This document shows, in pieces, positions 1 through 12,330 of a DNA stretch of 64,000 nucleotides. Position numbers and translations under genes: made by a program. The first letter of the stretch is position 1. Each line of letters opens with the position of its first letter. The stretch covers positions 496,001 to 560,000 of the forward strand of contig JAQFVV010006502.1 of NCBI GenBank assembly GCA_028023455.1, read 5' to 3'. Under the pieces are notes generated by a model. The model did not search any database, was not told the origin of the DNA, and was given only the letters and a program-made list of their open reading frames with translations. This stretch comes from Epiperipatus broadwayi. Lineage: Eukaryota > Onychophora > Udeonychophora > Euonychophora > Peripatidae.

Positions 1-3000
1 TATATGTTAGGTTATAGAATTATTTGGTTGCATTTCTTTTATTCAACACTTTAATATTAAAAAAATAATTGTACCTTTTTGATATAATATATAGACACTT
101 AAATTATGTATATATATAAATGTGCTCTCACATGGCTAGTTATGGAAGCAAACCAACATTTTTTAACTGAATGGAAGCTTTTGGTATGATAAAGAGAGAC
201 AGAAAAAAACATTTTAAAAATAATTATTATAGTAATAATAATAAAAATATTTAAAATTAATTTTAAAATGCTATGTAATAGAAACTAAGAAGTATAGAAA
301 CCTATTATTTAATGCAGTGACTTTTTTTATTAATGTTTGAATAATATAAATAAAGAAAATGGAGGAAAAACAGGTTTTTTATAATACATATATAGAACCA
401 TAAAATAAAGTTTTTTATGATTTATTTTCGAAGATATGAAATATTTAATATTAAAAAATCAAATATTCTTTATCAAATATTAACAGCAACTATTTTAGCA
501 TGCAATTTATATAGAAATAAGTTTTAAATTTAATGAAAAAGCAGATTATTAATTTTTCTCACTATGCTACTTTTAAAAGATTTGTAATGCTGAAGATTTA
601 CTGATTGATTTCAGTGTGAGAAATTTATAAATGCAATCCTGAGCAACAGATCCTATAAATTGTTTTATATCAGTCTTGTAATGAATAATATAATTTAAAA
701 ATGTTGAAAATGAAGTGCAATAAGAATTTCCGAGATTGTGAACATGCTGAAACAATTTAAGAGACCAAATAGGATGGTAGTTTTTTGGAAAAGCCAGAAA
801 TTCTGAGTATTATAAAAATGTTAATAGAACATAGATTTATTAGCTATTAAAAAAACACAATTATAGTTAATGTTGGAATTACTAATTTTAAATTGAACTT
901 TTCTAGGTTTATGTTTTTTTTTATAATTACTCGAATATGGTTGCTAAGCATTTGATTAACAATCATAGAAAAAAAATCATATAGGAAATAAAATATATTG
1001 ATTTATTATTTAAAGTATCCATCCATATAAGTATGATATATAAAATAGATATGATTAAGTAAAAAATGAAGTGGTTATATAAATATTAATTTTTGATTGC
1101 AAAGCCATATAATCTCTTCTATATGATGTCATAAAGTTGAGAGTAGTATGGCAAATTATGTGAAGAGCATTTTGACTTTTTGATTATTTAATTTGTGTTG
1201 TTCAAACTATGATTATTTAAAATTCAACATTTTGCTGAAGAACCTGTTTCAGAGATTTAGTTGATTAGTTAATAATTTGTTTAGATAGATGTTTAAAAAA
1301 ACTGAACATTATAAAAAGACAGATTTAATATTTTTTTAAATTTTATAGAGGATTATTAATTCAACTAAAATTATATTAGAAATTACTTTTAACAAACTAA
1401 TGCAGAGTACAATTCTGACATATGTTTTGGAACTCACATATTGTTTCTTTGCTCTCTTCACCCATTGTTTTTTTGGTTAATTATCAATTTTCAGGGAAAT
1501 CAAAGTATTTGTTTGTTTGTTTTTTTTTCTCAAAATTATTTTATTGAACATGTGTTTTTTTGTTAATTTTAAAAATCTTAAAAAGTACAATATAAATTCA
1601 TGTTAATTTTAAAAAAATATTTTTTTTATAAATGCCATTCACAACCTTTGATGAATTATGTTTGTATGTATATTATAATGTACAAACCATCACCATGTTG
1701 CAAATATTTGTAGGATTTCATTTTATGGTTACTATAACATTCATTCAAGTTGTTAGTTAATTATTTTTCCTAACCTTTTGCATAAATGATTAAAATTTGG
1801 AATTTATCAGTGGGAGAACAAACAGTGAAATATTTTCATAATTATAGAAAAATAGTGCCTGCGTAAAAAGTGTGTGCTAATGGGCATGATATGAAACTAT
1901 GTGCTAACAGACATTATGCTAGTGTAATCTCAAAATATGTTTGAAATAAGTATTCTTTTATTATGTTTTATTCCATTTATTACAGTTATCTTAAATTTTA
2001 TTTAATTACAATCATTTGGAATTTTGTGTAATTTATTGTGTTTTTACAATCATGTTCAAAAAAACAATGAAATATTTAATATGATAATCATCTTAAAAAA
2101 ACAAACAATATTGTTTAAAACATGACCCCCCCCCCATATGGATAATTAACCAAAAAATGCCCAGAAAAGAGAGCGAAAAAACAACATGTAAGTATATAAG
2201 TTTTTTTATGTAGCGCATATAAGAATTATCATACATTTGACTTTGACTTTTAGAAGTTATATGTTATTAAAACTTATGTGATTTATGAGAGATGATATAT
2301 CAGTAATTAAATCCTACACTATTTTCTTGCACAATGATGATCAAAACACAGACAGTGTTCTCCAAGATGCAAATTAATCTGAGTAATACTAATGACTTCT
2401 GTTTTAATATGTCTATTGTCCATAACACCAATTTATTGTTTATTGATCTAATATTTAAATCTTTTGTATTAAAGTGTTTATTTCATATATATAATACACA
2501 ATGGTAATAAAATTGACATTTTATGTTCACAAACTGATTAATACACTTATCATGCAAATATATAAACATAGAGGTGCATAGAAACATTTTTTTTTTAAAA
2601 AAAGATCATTACTGATTTAGATTTACTTACATTGTAGAAATTGTATAAATTGAGAATAAGAGAGGAATTTCTATGACGATAGGTTAAGATTTAAGAATTT
2701 GTTTAAAAAACATTAGACTAAATATCCGTCTAAAAATGCATCATTTTATTTTAAATTATCCAATATGTCATAAAACATAAACTTTCAAACGAATAGAATT
2801 TGACTATAAATTTAAAACTAGAAAGAATATAATTTTAACATTTCACATTTTGTTAAAGAGAATGCAATTTTTTTTAATAAAAGTACCTAAAATTAAACAT
2901 TTTCTTAAAAAATTTGATTTTGTTTCAGTGTTATATTTATTTAAAAGTAATTAGTTTTATACATTATTATTTACTAACTTAAGTTATACGTATTCAATGG

Positions 3001-3889
3001 AATATAGACAATAGCTAATAAATACATTTTTTCATATTTGCTTTTTAAAACAAAATCGTTCATTGTTTTCAGATAGATTATTTGAAGTAAATTCATTCAC
3101 TGCAATAAAAACAAATATTCCCTCATTTCTATCATATATTAATAATTACTGTGAAGATCTCTTCTTTGAGGAGACAATTTTAACAATATATTGAAACTTT
3201 TTAATCTTCAAGAAATAAACAATTTTAATAAGCACAAAATCAATGTTGACTTATATTGGATAGATTATTTTGTTTCCCGTTGTAAAATTAAATATTTATT
3301 TAATAAATAATTGATTTATATATTCTGTTTTTTTGTTAACTTATAATAATAATAAATAAAATTGGATGCAAATTGAAAGTTGGAAGCACTAAATAATTAT
3401 TTTAAGACGTTTATTTAAAAATGTAAATAGCTATATTTTGACATAATTAATGTAAATTATTTTTGATCTCAATGTAAATTTTAAATAGATATTAAAATTA
3501 TGATTTTATATTATTTTACAATATGTGGTGAGAAAGAATCAAGTGGACTATTAAATTTTGTTATTCAATATGCTTTAATCATAATTTATAATATATAGGT
3601 TAAAAAATTAAGATTTTTATAAAATATATTTAAAATTATCACAATATATTTATAAAAATAATTTGCTCACTAGATGGTATGCTTCTAATATATATATATA
3701 TATTATGAGCTATTAAATTGTCATCAATTCCTAGATACAATATGAATAGCATTTGCTAAAAAGCAAATTTATTTTCTAAAAGTCACATTTATATATATAA
3801 ATAGGTTATAATTATATAATTGCATGTACATATAGAATATATATAAATCAATAACGTTTACTAATTGAATTAATTTAAAACCATCTTTA
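1..3889. other. AT-rich non-coding stretch, mostly nothing recognisable
   Basis: Long A/T runs, no convincing coding frame and no splice-bounded open segment. A pair of inverted segments near 1439 and 2186 is listed separately. Nothing else in this stretch could be assigned. Confidence 0.6.
1439..2190. repeat. Possible short element with ~60-bp inverted ends
   Basis: The stretch at about 1439-1497 (containing TTTGCTCTCTTC and TTGGTTAATTATC) reappears as an imperfect reverse complement at about 2125-2186. The interior is non-coding and contains a run of C at 2126-2136. The arms suggest a non-autonomous DNA transposon about 750 bp long, but no target-site duplication was identified. The phrase AAAAAGTGTGTGCTAATGG inside it (near 1865) recurs in diverged form near 41105, hinting at a dispersed family. 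Confidence 0.35.
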
Positions 3890-4040
3890 CATCACAAGAT
3901 CACCATTTCATATGCTTACACATGCTGTTAATAAGAGTACCAAACTCTCCATACAGTAGTGCCACCAAGTGCAAGCCTCGTAATTAATGGGTGCAAAAAG
4001 TTTTATGCACAAAAATTTTTATCTAGTGCTTACTCATTCA

Positions 4041-4090
4041 ACATCTCCAGACTAGTGTCTAATTTGAGGCTTTCACCAGTGAGAATCCTT
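4041..4090 (-). ncRNA. Degenerate hammerhead-ribozyme-like core
   Basis: Read on the minus strand: a CTGGTGA core (canonical CTGANGA with A6 changed to G), a short stem II, GACAC in place of GAAAC, an ACTAGT palindromic stem III and a TC cleavage position followed by TGGAGA. Two invariant core bases are altered, so this copy is predicted inactive. It is recognised mainly by similarity to better-preserved copies of the family. Confidence 0.45.
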
Positions 4091-4496
4091 GGATTAGAGA
4101 TCACTGCACCTAGATCTTAGAATCCAATGCAACTCTCCAACAGTGACCTTTTACTTATTTAGTAAACTATAAAGTTAGAAGCTCAAGATGAAACCACAAT
4201 AAAGCTTCCAACTGAAGTTAATTTGCTTGTATAGTCATATAGATTTAAACTAAGTTCAGCTTCTATAGATTTTGGTGTTTTGGTTTTTCAAAAACCATGG
4301 TCACCAATATCCTTTGGACAAAATAAATAAAAAAAACCATCAAAACATCATATGATCACCATTTCATATGCTTACAATAAGAGTACCAAATTCTTTATAA
4401 AGTAGTTCCAAAAAGTTTACCAAATAAGTAAAAGATGGCTACTAGAGTATTGCATTGGATTCTAAGATCTAGATGCAATGCTCTCAAATCCAATGC

Positions 4497-4545
4497 TCTT
4501 CACTGATGAAAGCCACAGATTAGAGACTAGTCTGGGGATATTGGA
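4497..4545 (+). ncRNA. Hammerhead-ribozyme-like motif
   Basis: The canonical core CTGATGA is at 4503-4509. A short stem-loop follows, then GAGAC (canonical GAAAC), the self-complementary ACTAGT as a loopless stem III, and cleavage position C at about 4532 followed by TGGGGATA. The 3' TGGGGA can pair with TCTTCA just 5' of the core as stem I (with G-U pairs). One core A is changed to G, so activity is doubtful. A palindromic stem III implies dimeric action, as in PLE-type hammerheads. Confidence 0.5.
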
Positions 4546-5530
4546 TGAATAAGGACTAAATAAGGATTTTATGCACAAACCTCCCTGCATCCATTATTAT
4601 GTAGGCTTGCATTTGGTGGCTTCACTATATGATGAGTTTGGTATACACAGTTACAAATGAAGGGTTTGAGGTATTAGTGTAGTGAAAACACACCTAAGAG
4701 AAGATATTCACTGGAAAGTTTGATATGACATGGTGTAAATAGAAAAGAAAAAAAGGAGTGGCGATATAGGATTTATGTAAAAAAAAAATTTAAATATTGT
4801 AAAGTGTCAAGAATATTTGGGGTTTGAGATAAGGTTAGTAGGAGAAGAATGGTTGATAGTTATATTGTATATGGCCACTGGAGATAGTCAAACTATAAGG
4901 GAGTAGAACAGTAGCATATATGAATGCCTAGATAAGGATCTACAGAGTTTTTTAAAAAAAAGAAAATAAGAATTATAGGGGATATGAATGGGCATATTGA
5001 AGAAATTAATGATATAGACAACAAGAATGGACAGCTTTTGAATTTTTTTATTATCAGAGAATGAATTTGAACATTGTAAATTTATCAAATAATTATGAGA
5101 GAGAATATACATGGTATAGAAATAATATATTTTATGCAATAAATTATGTATTAGTAGATAAAAAGGGACAGAATAAAGTATAAAAAATTAAAGTTTTTGA
5201 TAATGAAGAGAGTATGTATGTAATAGTTGGTCATAATTTATTTATAATAGAAATGGCTAGTAATGTGATGAAAAATATTAATAAAAGTAGAAAGGGCAGT
5301 GAAAGATGTTATTGGAGATGATGATAAGAATAAATTGGAAGAATGTAAAATAAAAGTATAAGACATTATAGCACTAAACATCACATGATCACCATTTATT
5401 ATGCTTGCTCATAACTGTTATTAAAAGAGGCAAAACTCTCCATACAGTAGTTCCACTCAATGCAAGCCAGTGTAATCAATGGATGCCAGAAGGCTTTTGC
5501 ATAAAATTCCTATCTAGTGCCTACTCACCC

Positions 5531-5580
5531 AACATCCTCAGACTAGTTTCTAGCTTGTGACTTTCATCATTGAGAAGGTT
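5531..5580 (-). ncRNA. Degenerate hammerhead-ribozyme-like core
   Basis: On the minus strand: AATGATGA in place of CTGATGA, a stem II loop around CACAAGC, intact GAAAC, palindromic ACTAGT and TC followed by TGAGGATG. Loss of the first core bases makes cleavage unlikely. Recognised as the mirror image of the copy at 6021-6075. Confidence 0.45.
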
Positions 5581-6020
5581 TGGGTATGAGAGCACTGCAC
5601 ATAGATCTTAGGATCTAATGCAACCCTCCATCAACCTTTTATCTCTACTTAATTACAAAACTAAGTCTAAAATTAATATTTTCAATCCAAGCTTATTAGT
5701 TTATATAGTCATATAGGTCTGAACTCAGTTCAGTATCCATGCATTTTGGTGTCTTTGGTTCTTTAAAAACCATACTCTAATAGGATAGCCTAATATGATA
5801 GCCTAATAAGATAGTGATGGCTATGGTTATTAAGAAACCAAAGACACCAAAATGTTTGGGTACTAAACTAAGTTCAAATCCATTGACTATATAAGCTAAT
5901 GAGCTTGGATTGAAAATATTGTTTTCAAATTTTAGACTCATAGTTTTGTAGTTGAGATAAAAGATGGCTCCTGGAGGGTTGCATTAGATCATAAGATCTA
6001 GGTGCAGTGCTCTCAGATCC

Positions 6021-6075
6021 AAAGTTCCTCACTAACAAAATCCACAAGCTAGAAACTAGTCTGGGGATGTTGGAT
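6021..6075 (+). ncRNA. Degenerate hammerhead-ribozyme-like core
   Basis: TTCCTCA (5' stem I) precedes CTAACAA, a mutated CTGACGA core. Then come a CACAAGC-containing stem II, intact GAAAC, the ACTAGT palindromic stem III, and TC followed by TGGGGATG that pairs back to stem I. G5 and G8 are both changed to A, so this copy should be dead. Confidence 0.45.
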
Positions 6076-8987
6076 GAGTATGCAGTAGATAGGGATTTTA
6101 TGCATAAGCTTTCTGGCATCCATTGATTACTCTGGCTTGCAATGAGTGGCACTACTGTATGGGGAGTTTTTCCTGTTTTAAGAAATTTTGGAAGAGAGTG
6201 TTAGGGATGAATATGAGAACATATGTGTTGAAGTAGAAAAAGTGGCAAATAGGGTTTTAGGTGAGAATATGCAGAAAAATAAAACTAATATAAGTGAGAA
6301 TTAGCAAAAATGTAAAAGAGAGGGCAAAAGATTGCACAGAATATAAATGTGCTTTTAAAAACAAAGAAATAAAAAAGATATTAATATTAAATGAGAAAAA
6401 CTACTTAAAAAATGAAGTTGGCTAAAATACATAAAATATAAAGAGAATAAAATTAAATAGTAAATTATTGGAAGATATTAATAAAAGTGGAAGAGATTGG
6501 AATAAAAAATTTGGAAATATACTAAAAGAAGGAATGTAAAGGAGAGAGAAATAGTATTACTAAATAATGAAGAAAAAAAGTGTAGCTCTAGAGAAAAATT
6601 AGAGACAATCTTAAATAAGTATGTAATGGATATAAATATGTTAGATGTGAAGGGCAGAATGATAACAAACATAAATGGACCCAGTAATAAATATATTAGT
6701 TTTTACAGAAAATGGATGAGTCAGGGAAGAAGTTGAAAAGTGTAAATGCAAGAGGTTTAGGTGGATGAACAGCAAAGATGGTGCTAAATTTGGGAAATAG
6801 GGCAAAATTTAAATCTGTCACCATGTTTTAAGATGGCCAAGAAGGCAGAACTTCCAGGTAGCTGGAATAATACAAGAGTAAGGTTATTATTTAAAGGAAA
6901 GTTTAGAACCATAAAAAGATAAACAATATGTTGTATAAAGTTTTTGCATATATGGTTGCTGGAAGGATGGAAGAAAATAATATAGCAGGAGAAATGCAAG
7001 GTGGTTTTAAAATGGATAGCTGTATAGGAGATAGTTTATTTTTAGCCATAGAACTTATAAATATGAGTAGGAATACAGCTAGACAGTTATATATGCTTTT
7101 TTATAAAAATAGGGTAGTCATATGATAGAGTAAATAGAAGTGGACTATGGGTAAGTTTAGTAAATTTGGGAATGAATAGAAGTTTAGTGGATCTTATTAA
7201 AAGATTGTATGAAAATAATTACTATACTTATCAATTAGGAAATATAAAATCAGAATTAAAAATGAGTTTGGATTAAGGCAAGGATGCCCTATGTCACCTA
7301 TTTTGTTTTTGTTATATTTGAGAAAAATGAAGATAGCAATAGAAAGACTAGGAAGATGGTAGAGATACTATTAATAGATGGCAAGTGGGTATATACATTA
7401 TCAGATCTTTTAGTTTTTGATGATATCCAAAAAGTAGGGAAGATGTGGTAGTTATACTGAAGATATGCACAAGGGCGGGTAAAGAGATAAGAATTACATT
7501 TAGTGAAGAAAAATCAAATATAATGATAAATTCTGGGGAAAGAGAGGAACAATACTTTTTTTATTGGGGGATATAAAGTTAAATGTGATTATTAAATATG
7601 TACAACTATTTAGGAATCATCTTAAATCAATCAGAGAAATTGCTTGGCTGAATGGGAGAAAAAAATGATAAACGAAGGAAAAAAAGAAATGACTGATACA
7701 GAAATTATAGTGTTTTCATATAATCAATATGAGTATGATGTAACATGAATTGTATGAAAGGGAGAGGATTAACTTATTGTAATGATGCACTATGTGTCAA
7801 TAAAGGGGTATTAGATTACTTAGAAAAGTACAAAGTAGGAAGACATGCATTAGATGCAGATGTATGATTGGCAAAGGAGGCAATTCAGAAAGAAATGGGA
7901 TAGTCAAGTTTTTATATGAAGGATGCAAAAAGCAAAATAAAAATATTCAGTAGGTTGCAATTTATGGAGAGTAAGAGAATATCTAAAATAGTATTTAATT
8001 GGGTTACAAATAAAGCATGGACAACAATATGGATAAGAAAGATAGTATGATATATAAAAGATTTGGACAAAGACTTTATGTCAGTATATTTGTACAAGAG
8101 GTGGTGTAATTGTGTTATAAGAGAATTGTTGGGTGTTATAGGGGCAAAGAATGGGATAGAAGAATAGATGCATTAATAAAAATGAGTTGGAGACTTGGAG
8201 AACTAGTATGGAGAATAAAAAGAGTTTAAATATATATAAAAGAAACAGGATATTGTGTGTGATTTAATTTACAATAATAGCAAAGAAAATAGTTTATTGC
8301 TTAAGGCTCACACAGAATTTTTAACAAGAAGGGAATATACACATAAATGGAGAAATGTGTGAGTGATTTAGTCTGCAAGTTATATAAGGAAGTCACAGAA
8401 AATATTAGGCATCTGCTAATTTGAATGTTACAAGTAGAAAGGGTAAAAATAATAATACTGTGTGAAAGATAAATATAAACAAAATGTTTATACAGAAAGT
8501 GGGTTCCTGGTTTTTATGCTGAGTTTGGAAAAAGATAAGGGGGATCTAGATATAAAGATCATTGAATGGACAAACATGACATTGTTTAAATGGGATGGAG
8601 CAAGATAGAAAAGAATATGGGAAAAACCTATAGTTGAGAATGAAAAAAATAACTAAACATGGCTAATATGTTTTTTTGGGTATAGTGGGTGAGAGATTTC
8701 TGACTTCGATTAAAAAGCAGTCATTGTGCATGACATCACATATTTTGATTTAATTTGTTGTGACTTTACACGCTAAAAAAATGATAAGCTTTCTGGGAGG
8801 TATATTTATTTGTATAAACTCTCATTACTTTTATAAACTATAAAGGTTCATTTAAAAAAAAAAACAACATTTATTTTCAGTAGAGATAACAGTAGCTTAA
8901 ATCCCACCCTCCCCTTAAATCATCTCTACTTAAATAAGTACTTTTACACTTTGATTTATATATCATCATCATCAACAACAACCATTG

Positions 8988-9585
8988 TCAATCCAACTGC
9001 AGGATGAAGGTCTCTCCAAGTTTAATCCATTTTCTCTGATCTTTAGTTTCTCTTCTCCACATCACTCCTGCACACTTTCTTATTTCAGCCATCCATCTCA
9101 TATGTGGTCTCTTTCTAGATCTTTTACAATCTCTTGGAATCCAGTTTAAAATTTCAATCATCCATCTATTATCATCTCTTCTAGCAATATTTCCAGCCCA
9201 ACTCCATTTCAATCTTTTAATTTTTTCAATGAGATCAGTAATACCTGTTTGTTTTCTTACCCAAACATTGCATTTTCGTTCTCTTCTTATTACTCCCAAT
9301 ATACATCTCTCCATACTTCTTTGAGTGGTCTGAAGTCTCTGGATTACTCTTCTATTAAGTGTCCAAGTCTCAGATCCATAAGTAAGAACTGATAAATAAC
9401 ATTTGTTAAAAACCTTCCTTTTCAAACACATAGGCATATTTCCTTTTAGTATCAAGTTATTTTTACCAAAAGCACTCCAACCAAGTTTAATTCTATGATT
9501 AATTTCCTCCATTGTGTTTCCATCTGTATAAATAATCTGTCCAAGGTATTTGTAACTGTTAACTTCTAATTCATCACAATCAATG

Positions 9586-9588
<3 letters not shown>
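8988..9588 (-). pseudogene. 5'-truncated RTE-clade LINE, reverse transcriptase C-terminus
   Basis: An open frame of about 200 codons reads from 9588 down to the stop at 8988. It begins within the conserved stretch YKYLGQIIYTDG and runs through LTYGSETWTLNRR, TQRSMERCILGV, RLKWSWAGNIARR and KRSRKRPHMRWMAEI. This string of motifs is diagnostic of the C-terminal part of RTE-type LINE polyproteins. The catalytic palm domain is missing: the frame ends at its 5' side in a (TA)n tract starting near 9588. Downstream of the stop the 3' tail ends in a short GAT-type microsatellite (about 8945-8970), as RTE elements typically do. The absence of frameshifts over 200 codons suggests a comparatively recent insertion. 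Confidence 0.88.

Positions 9589-9677
<89 letters not shown>
9588..9677. repeat. (TA)n microsatellite
   Basis: About 45 uninterrupted TA dinucleotides abut the truncated 5' side of the RTE LINE. The tract may have been the target or may have arisen at the truncation point. Confidence 0.95.
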
Positions 9678-9683
<6 letters not shown>

Positions 9684-11261
9684 CCATTAAATATTACACA
9701 ATAAATTAGAGCAATATACTTCCATTTGAAATGCTAATTATATATTAAAGGCAGCACCCTCCAATATATAATTAATTATATTTGCAGAAAGAAAATGAAT
9801 CTATTTTCACATATGGTTTAAGATCTTATATATAGCTAGCAGATTAGACAATATTAATTCAGTTAAATGTCAAGTTTATGGATATATCCACACAGTCTTA
9901 ATTGAATTATATTTTTGCATTTACAAGGCAGAGTTTTTTTTCATATAAACGTTTTTTTTATTTTTCATCAAACATGATGCATTACTTTGATACTATAAGG
10001 TGTCATATTAAATAACTTGCATTTTAAGAGAAAATTTATCACTCCCATATAATTTAATATTTTCATATTTGATATTTAATTGCTTATTTACAAGGCAATT
10101 AAAATAAATAGAAATTAACCCTGAGTTGGAAATTTTTAAATTACGAATAGATTTGAGATTGTATAACAATCTTTACTAGAATGACTGCCATCCTAATAAA
10201 TGTCATTATCTAATATATTGTGAGGATAAAGTCTTGCACTTTAGGTAAAGGCAAATTTATTTTTTAACAGCAAGGTGGATTGTTTTTATAATAGAGGATC
10301 TTACATTAATAAATAGATAGAATTTTAAAAGAAATTTTGTCATTCCAATTGATATACATAGCGTGTGTGTATTTTTTCCAAAATTTTACATTTAAAATTT
10401 TTCAATTGCCACAAGAATGCTTCAAGTTATTCTTCATTTTTATTTTTTTATGTAGCAACACATTGTGGGATGCGGCATTTCATTTTTGGCTGTAATATTA
10501 TGTCAAAAAAAGTTTTATAGTCACTCTTTTCTGTAGCATTTAGTGAAATAGATTATCAATATTTATATTATAAATATTTTGAAATTACTTTTGTTTCATT
10601 TGTGATAGATAATTTTTTTTTAGTAGTTATTAAAAAAATTACTTCTATCTATTTTTTTTAATGGTCAAACTAAATTTAAAATACAATACTATACAGAAAA
10701 TCTAACATGTTTATAAAAAAACATAAATATAAAAATATAGGAGGAATTGTTTTCTAGTGAAGTCACTTAAATATTTCTTTTTTGGGTATGAATAAACACT
10801 ATAATTTTTAAATAGTTTTCAATCTATCAGATGTTTATGAATTTAGTATTTATTTTGTTATTTTTAAATTAAGAACATATGTTTTTCTATTTTAAATTAC
10901 TATATTTTTTGCATATAATTTATATATAGTCACATAATTGTTACTATCATTGACCACTAATATTTTAGTTATAAAATTAACATTGGGTTTTGACGATTGG
11001 ATCACTTTTTCTACTGCAGAAGTATATTACATATATATAATATTTTATGGAATATAAATAAAAATTATTTCTAAACAAGCAAATACGAGAAATTACAAAA
11101 GACGGTAATTTTTGTTATTTCATTTTTATTTTAAATTATGAATTTCTAGATTGGAAAAATTAAAAATAATCATATTCAATTCAAAAATTTTCTGGAAAAC
11201 AACTCACATGCAATATATAGACCAAACACCTTTAAAAAATATAGACATATTTAACTGTGAT
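9678..11261. other. AT-rich non-coding stretch
   Basis: No element, gene or structured repeat was recognised between the (TA)n tract and the SINE at 11281. Confidence 0.55.
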
Positions 11262-11280
11262 TAAAGGAATTTAAAAATAT

Positions 11281-11377
11281 ATATATTTTTTTTAAGTGTC
11301 ATAGCATCGGCCGGGACGCGGCAACTGCCTGCAAGTGCAAGGCAGTCGCGCTGACCTCTCGACCACCAATGCAAGAC
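11281..11377 (-). mobile_element. tRNA-derived SINE with 19-bp target duplication
   Basis: Read on the minus strand the unit starts with a tRNA-like head containing GGTGGTCGAGAGGTCAGC (A-box-like), passes through a GC-rich arm, and ends GGCCGATGCTATGACAC plus an A-run. It is flanked by perfect 19-bp direct repeats (TAAAGGAATTTAAAAATAT) at 11262-11280 and 11378-11396, direct proof of target-primed insertion. Its G+C content and CpGs stand out from the surroundings, implying a young copy. Two relatives lie at 13957-14060 and 39181-39279. SINEs of this kind depend on a LINE for movement. Confidence 0.88.
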
Positions 11378-12210
11378 TAAAGGAATTTAAAAATATTTTG
11401 ATATCATTTTTCAACATTTTTACCTATACTGATATATAGTGAATTAGTAATTTCATGGTGAGATACAGATAGATATAGAATATAGATGAGGTAAGAAAAT
11501 TAGGCAGTCAAGAGAAAATACCAAATAGAAATTCAATTATTAGAAATAAATGGTGCCAATTTTAATACGTAGTAAGTAAATGTGTGCATAGAAATATTAC
11601 ATAGCCACACATTTAAATTATAAAAAGATAACCTTTTGTTATAGTAATAATACAAATAAATTTCACTTTAGCTTTAATTTTAATAACATTAAACATTTAT
11701 AGAATATTTTTCAGGTTTAAAGATAATTCTTATGATTTAATTTGATATATAACATATAACAAAATTTGCTTAATGGAATCTATTCATTTAGAAGTTAAAA
11801 GCAAGACAAATAAAATTTTATTCAAAAGATATTGTAGATAAATTCAAGTAAAACATTAAGCCTCACTTTTAATTTGTTTTTAAAAACAAATTAATTCAAA
11901 AGTAATTCTTAAAGTATAATTAAAGATAAAATTTAAAATCACAATTTTTTTATTTACACACATGAGAGAATTCAGCAGATAATGCAATATATTTGTTTAC
12001 TAAACATCAATTGACATTTTTATAGTAAGAGCAAAATTTACTAAAACATCAAACATCACATGATCACCATTCTTTATGCTTATGCAAACTGTTCTTCACA
12101 GAGGCAAAACTTACCATGTGGTAGTGCTACTCAGCCACTCAGTGCAAGTCAGAGTACTCAATGGATGCAAGAAGGTTTGTGCATAAAATCCCTATCTAGT
12201 GCCTACTCAT

Positions 12211-12260
12211 CCAATATTCCAGACTAGTTTTCAGCTTGTAGCCTTTATCAGTGAGAATCC
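12211..12260 (-). ncRNA. Hammerhead-ribozyme-like motif
   Basis: On the minus strand: TCTCA stem I strand, CTGATAA core (G8 to A), a stem II with loop around CTACAAGC, GAAAA in place of GAAAC, ACTAGT and TC. Close to consensus for the family but with a changed G8, so probably inactive. Confidence 0.45.
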
Positions 12261-12277
12261 TTGTATCTGAGAGCACT

Positions 12278-12330
12278 GCATCCTGATAAAAGCTACAAGC
12301 TAGAAACTAATTTTGGGATATTGGATGAGT
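12278..12330 (+). ncRNA. Hammerhead-ribozyme-like motif
   Basis: CTGATAA core at about 12283-12289, stem II GCT/AGC around TACA, intact GAAAC, then ACTAAT in place of ACTAGT (stem III weakened) and TTTTGGGATA. Degenerate at G8 and in stem III. Confidence 0.42.

Larger units (their letters stand above)
3890..4650. repeat. Hammerhead-bearing repeat, inverted pair (copy 1)
   Basis: The left unit reads on the minus strand and the right unit on the plus strand, so each arm carries a hammerhead-like core pointing outward from the centre. The outer end has the family signature CATCACAAGATCACCATTT. Copies of the same family occur near 5.4-6.2, 12.05-12.4, 30.8-31.0, 51.2-51.45 and 52.55-52.85 kb. 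A second, direct copy of the outer-end sequence lies at about 4345-4405, so this locus is rearranged. It lies immediately 5' of the LINE that starts near 4735. No protein is encoded. Confidence 0.7.
5374..6178. repeat. ~800-bp palindromic hammerhead repeat inserted in the LINE
   Basis: Two ~390-bp arms are near reverse complements around a short centre (about 5770-5815) that contains three repeats of a TAGCCTAATA-like phrase. The left end has AAACATCACATGATCACC. The right end has the complement of the CAAAACTCTCCATACAGTAG segment, truncated at GAGTTTTTCCTGTTTTAAG. Each arm carries a hammerhead-like motif. The LINE coding frame is interrupted here and resumes afterwards, so the palindrome inserted after the LINE did. 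Confidence 0.8.
4735..8865 (+). pseudogene. Degenerate APE-type LINE retrotransposon
   Basis: A non-LTR retrotransposon riddled with stops and frameshifts. The N-terminal apurinic-endonuclease-like domain at about 4815-5290 shows a GDMNGHI motif (about 4980), a TWYRNN segment (about 5110) and INYVLVD (about 5140), followed by VGHN where the family has SDH. After an 800-bp insertion (5374-6178), the reverse transcriptase resumes: LYKVFAYMVAGRM and QGGF at 6928-7010, YDRVNRSGLW near 7125, RQGCPMSP near 7275, and a degraded FADD-box equivalent SDLLVFDD near 7400. The C-terminal region continues to about 8400 (SLLLKAHTEFLTRREYTHKW). The 3' end is followed by an A-run near 8853. The domain order is established for LINEs; the exact clade is not resolved. 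It is plainly non-functional. Confidence 0.8.
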
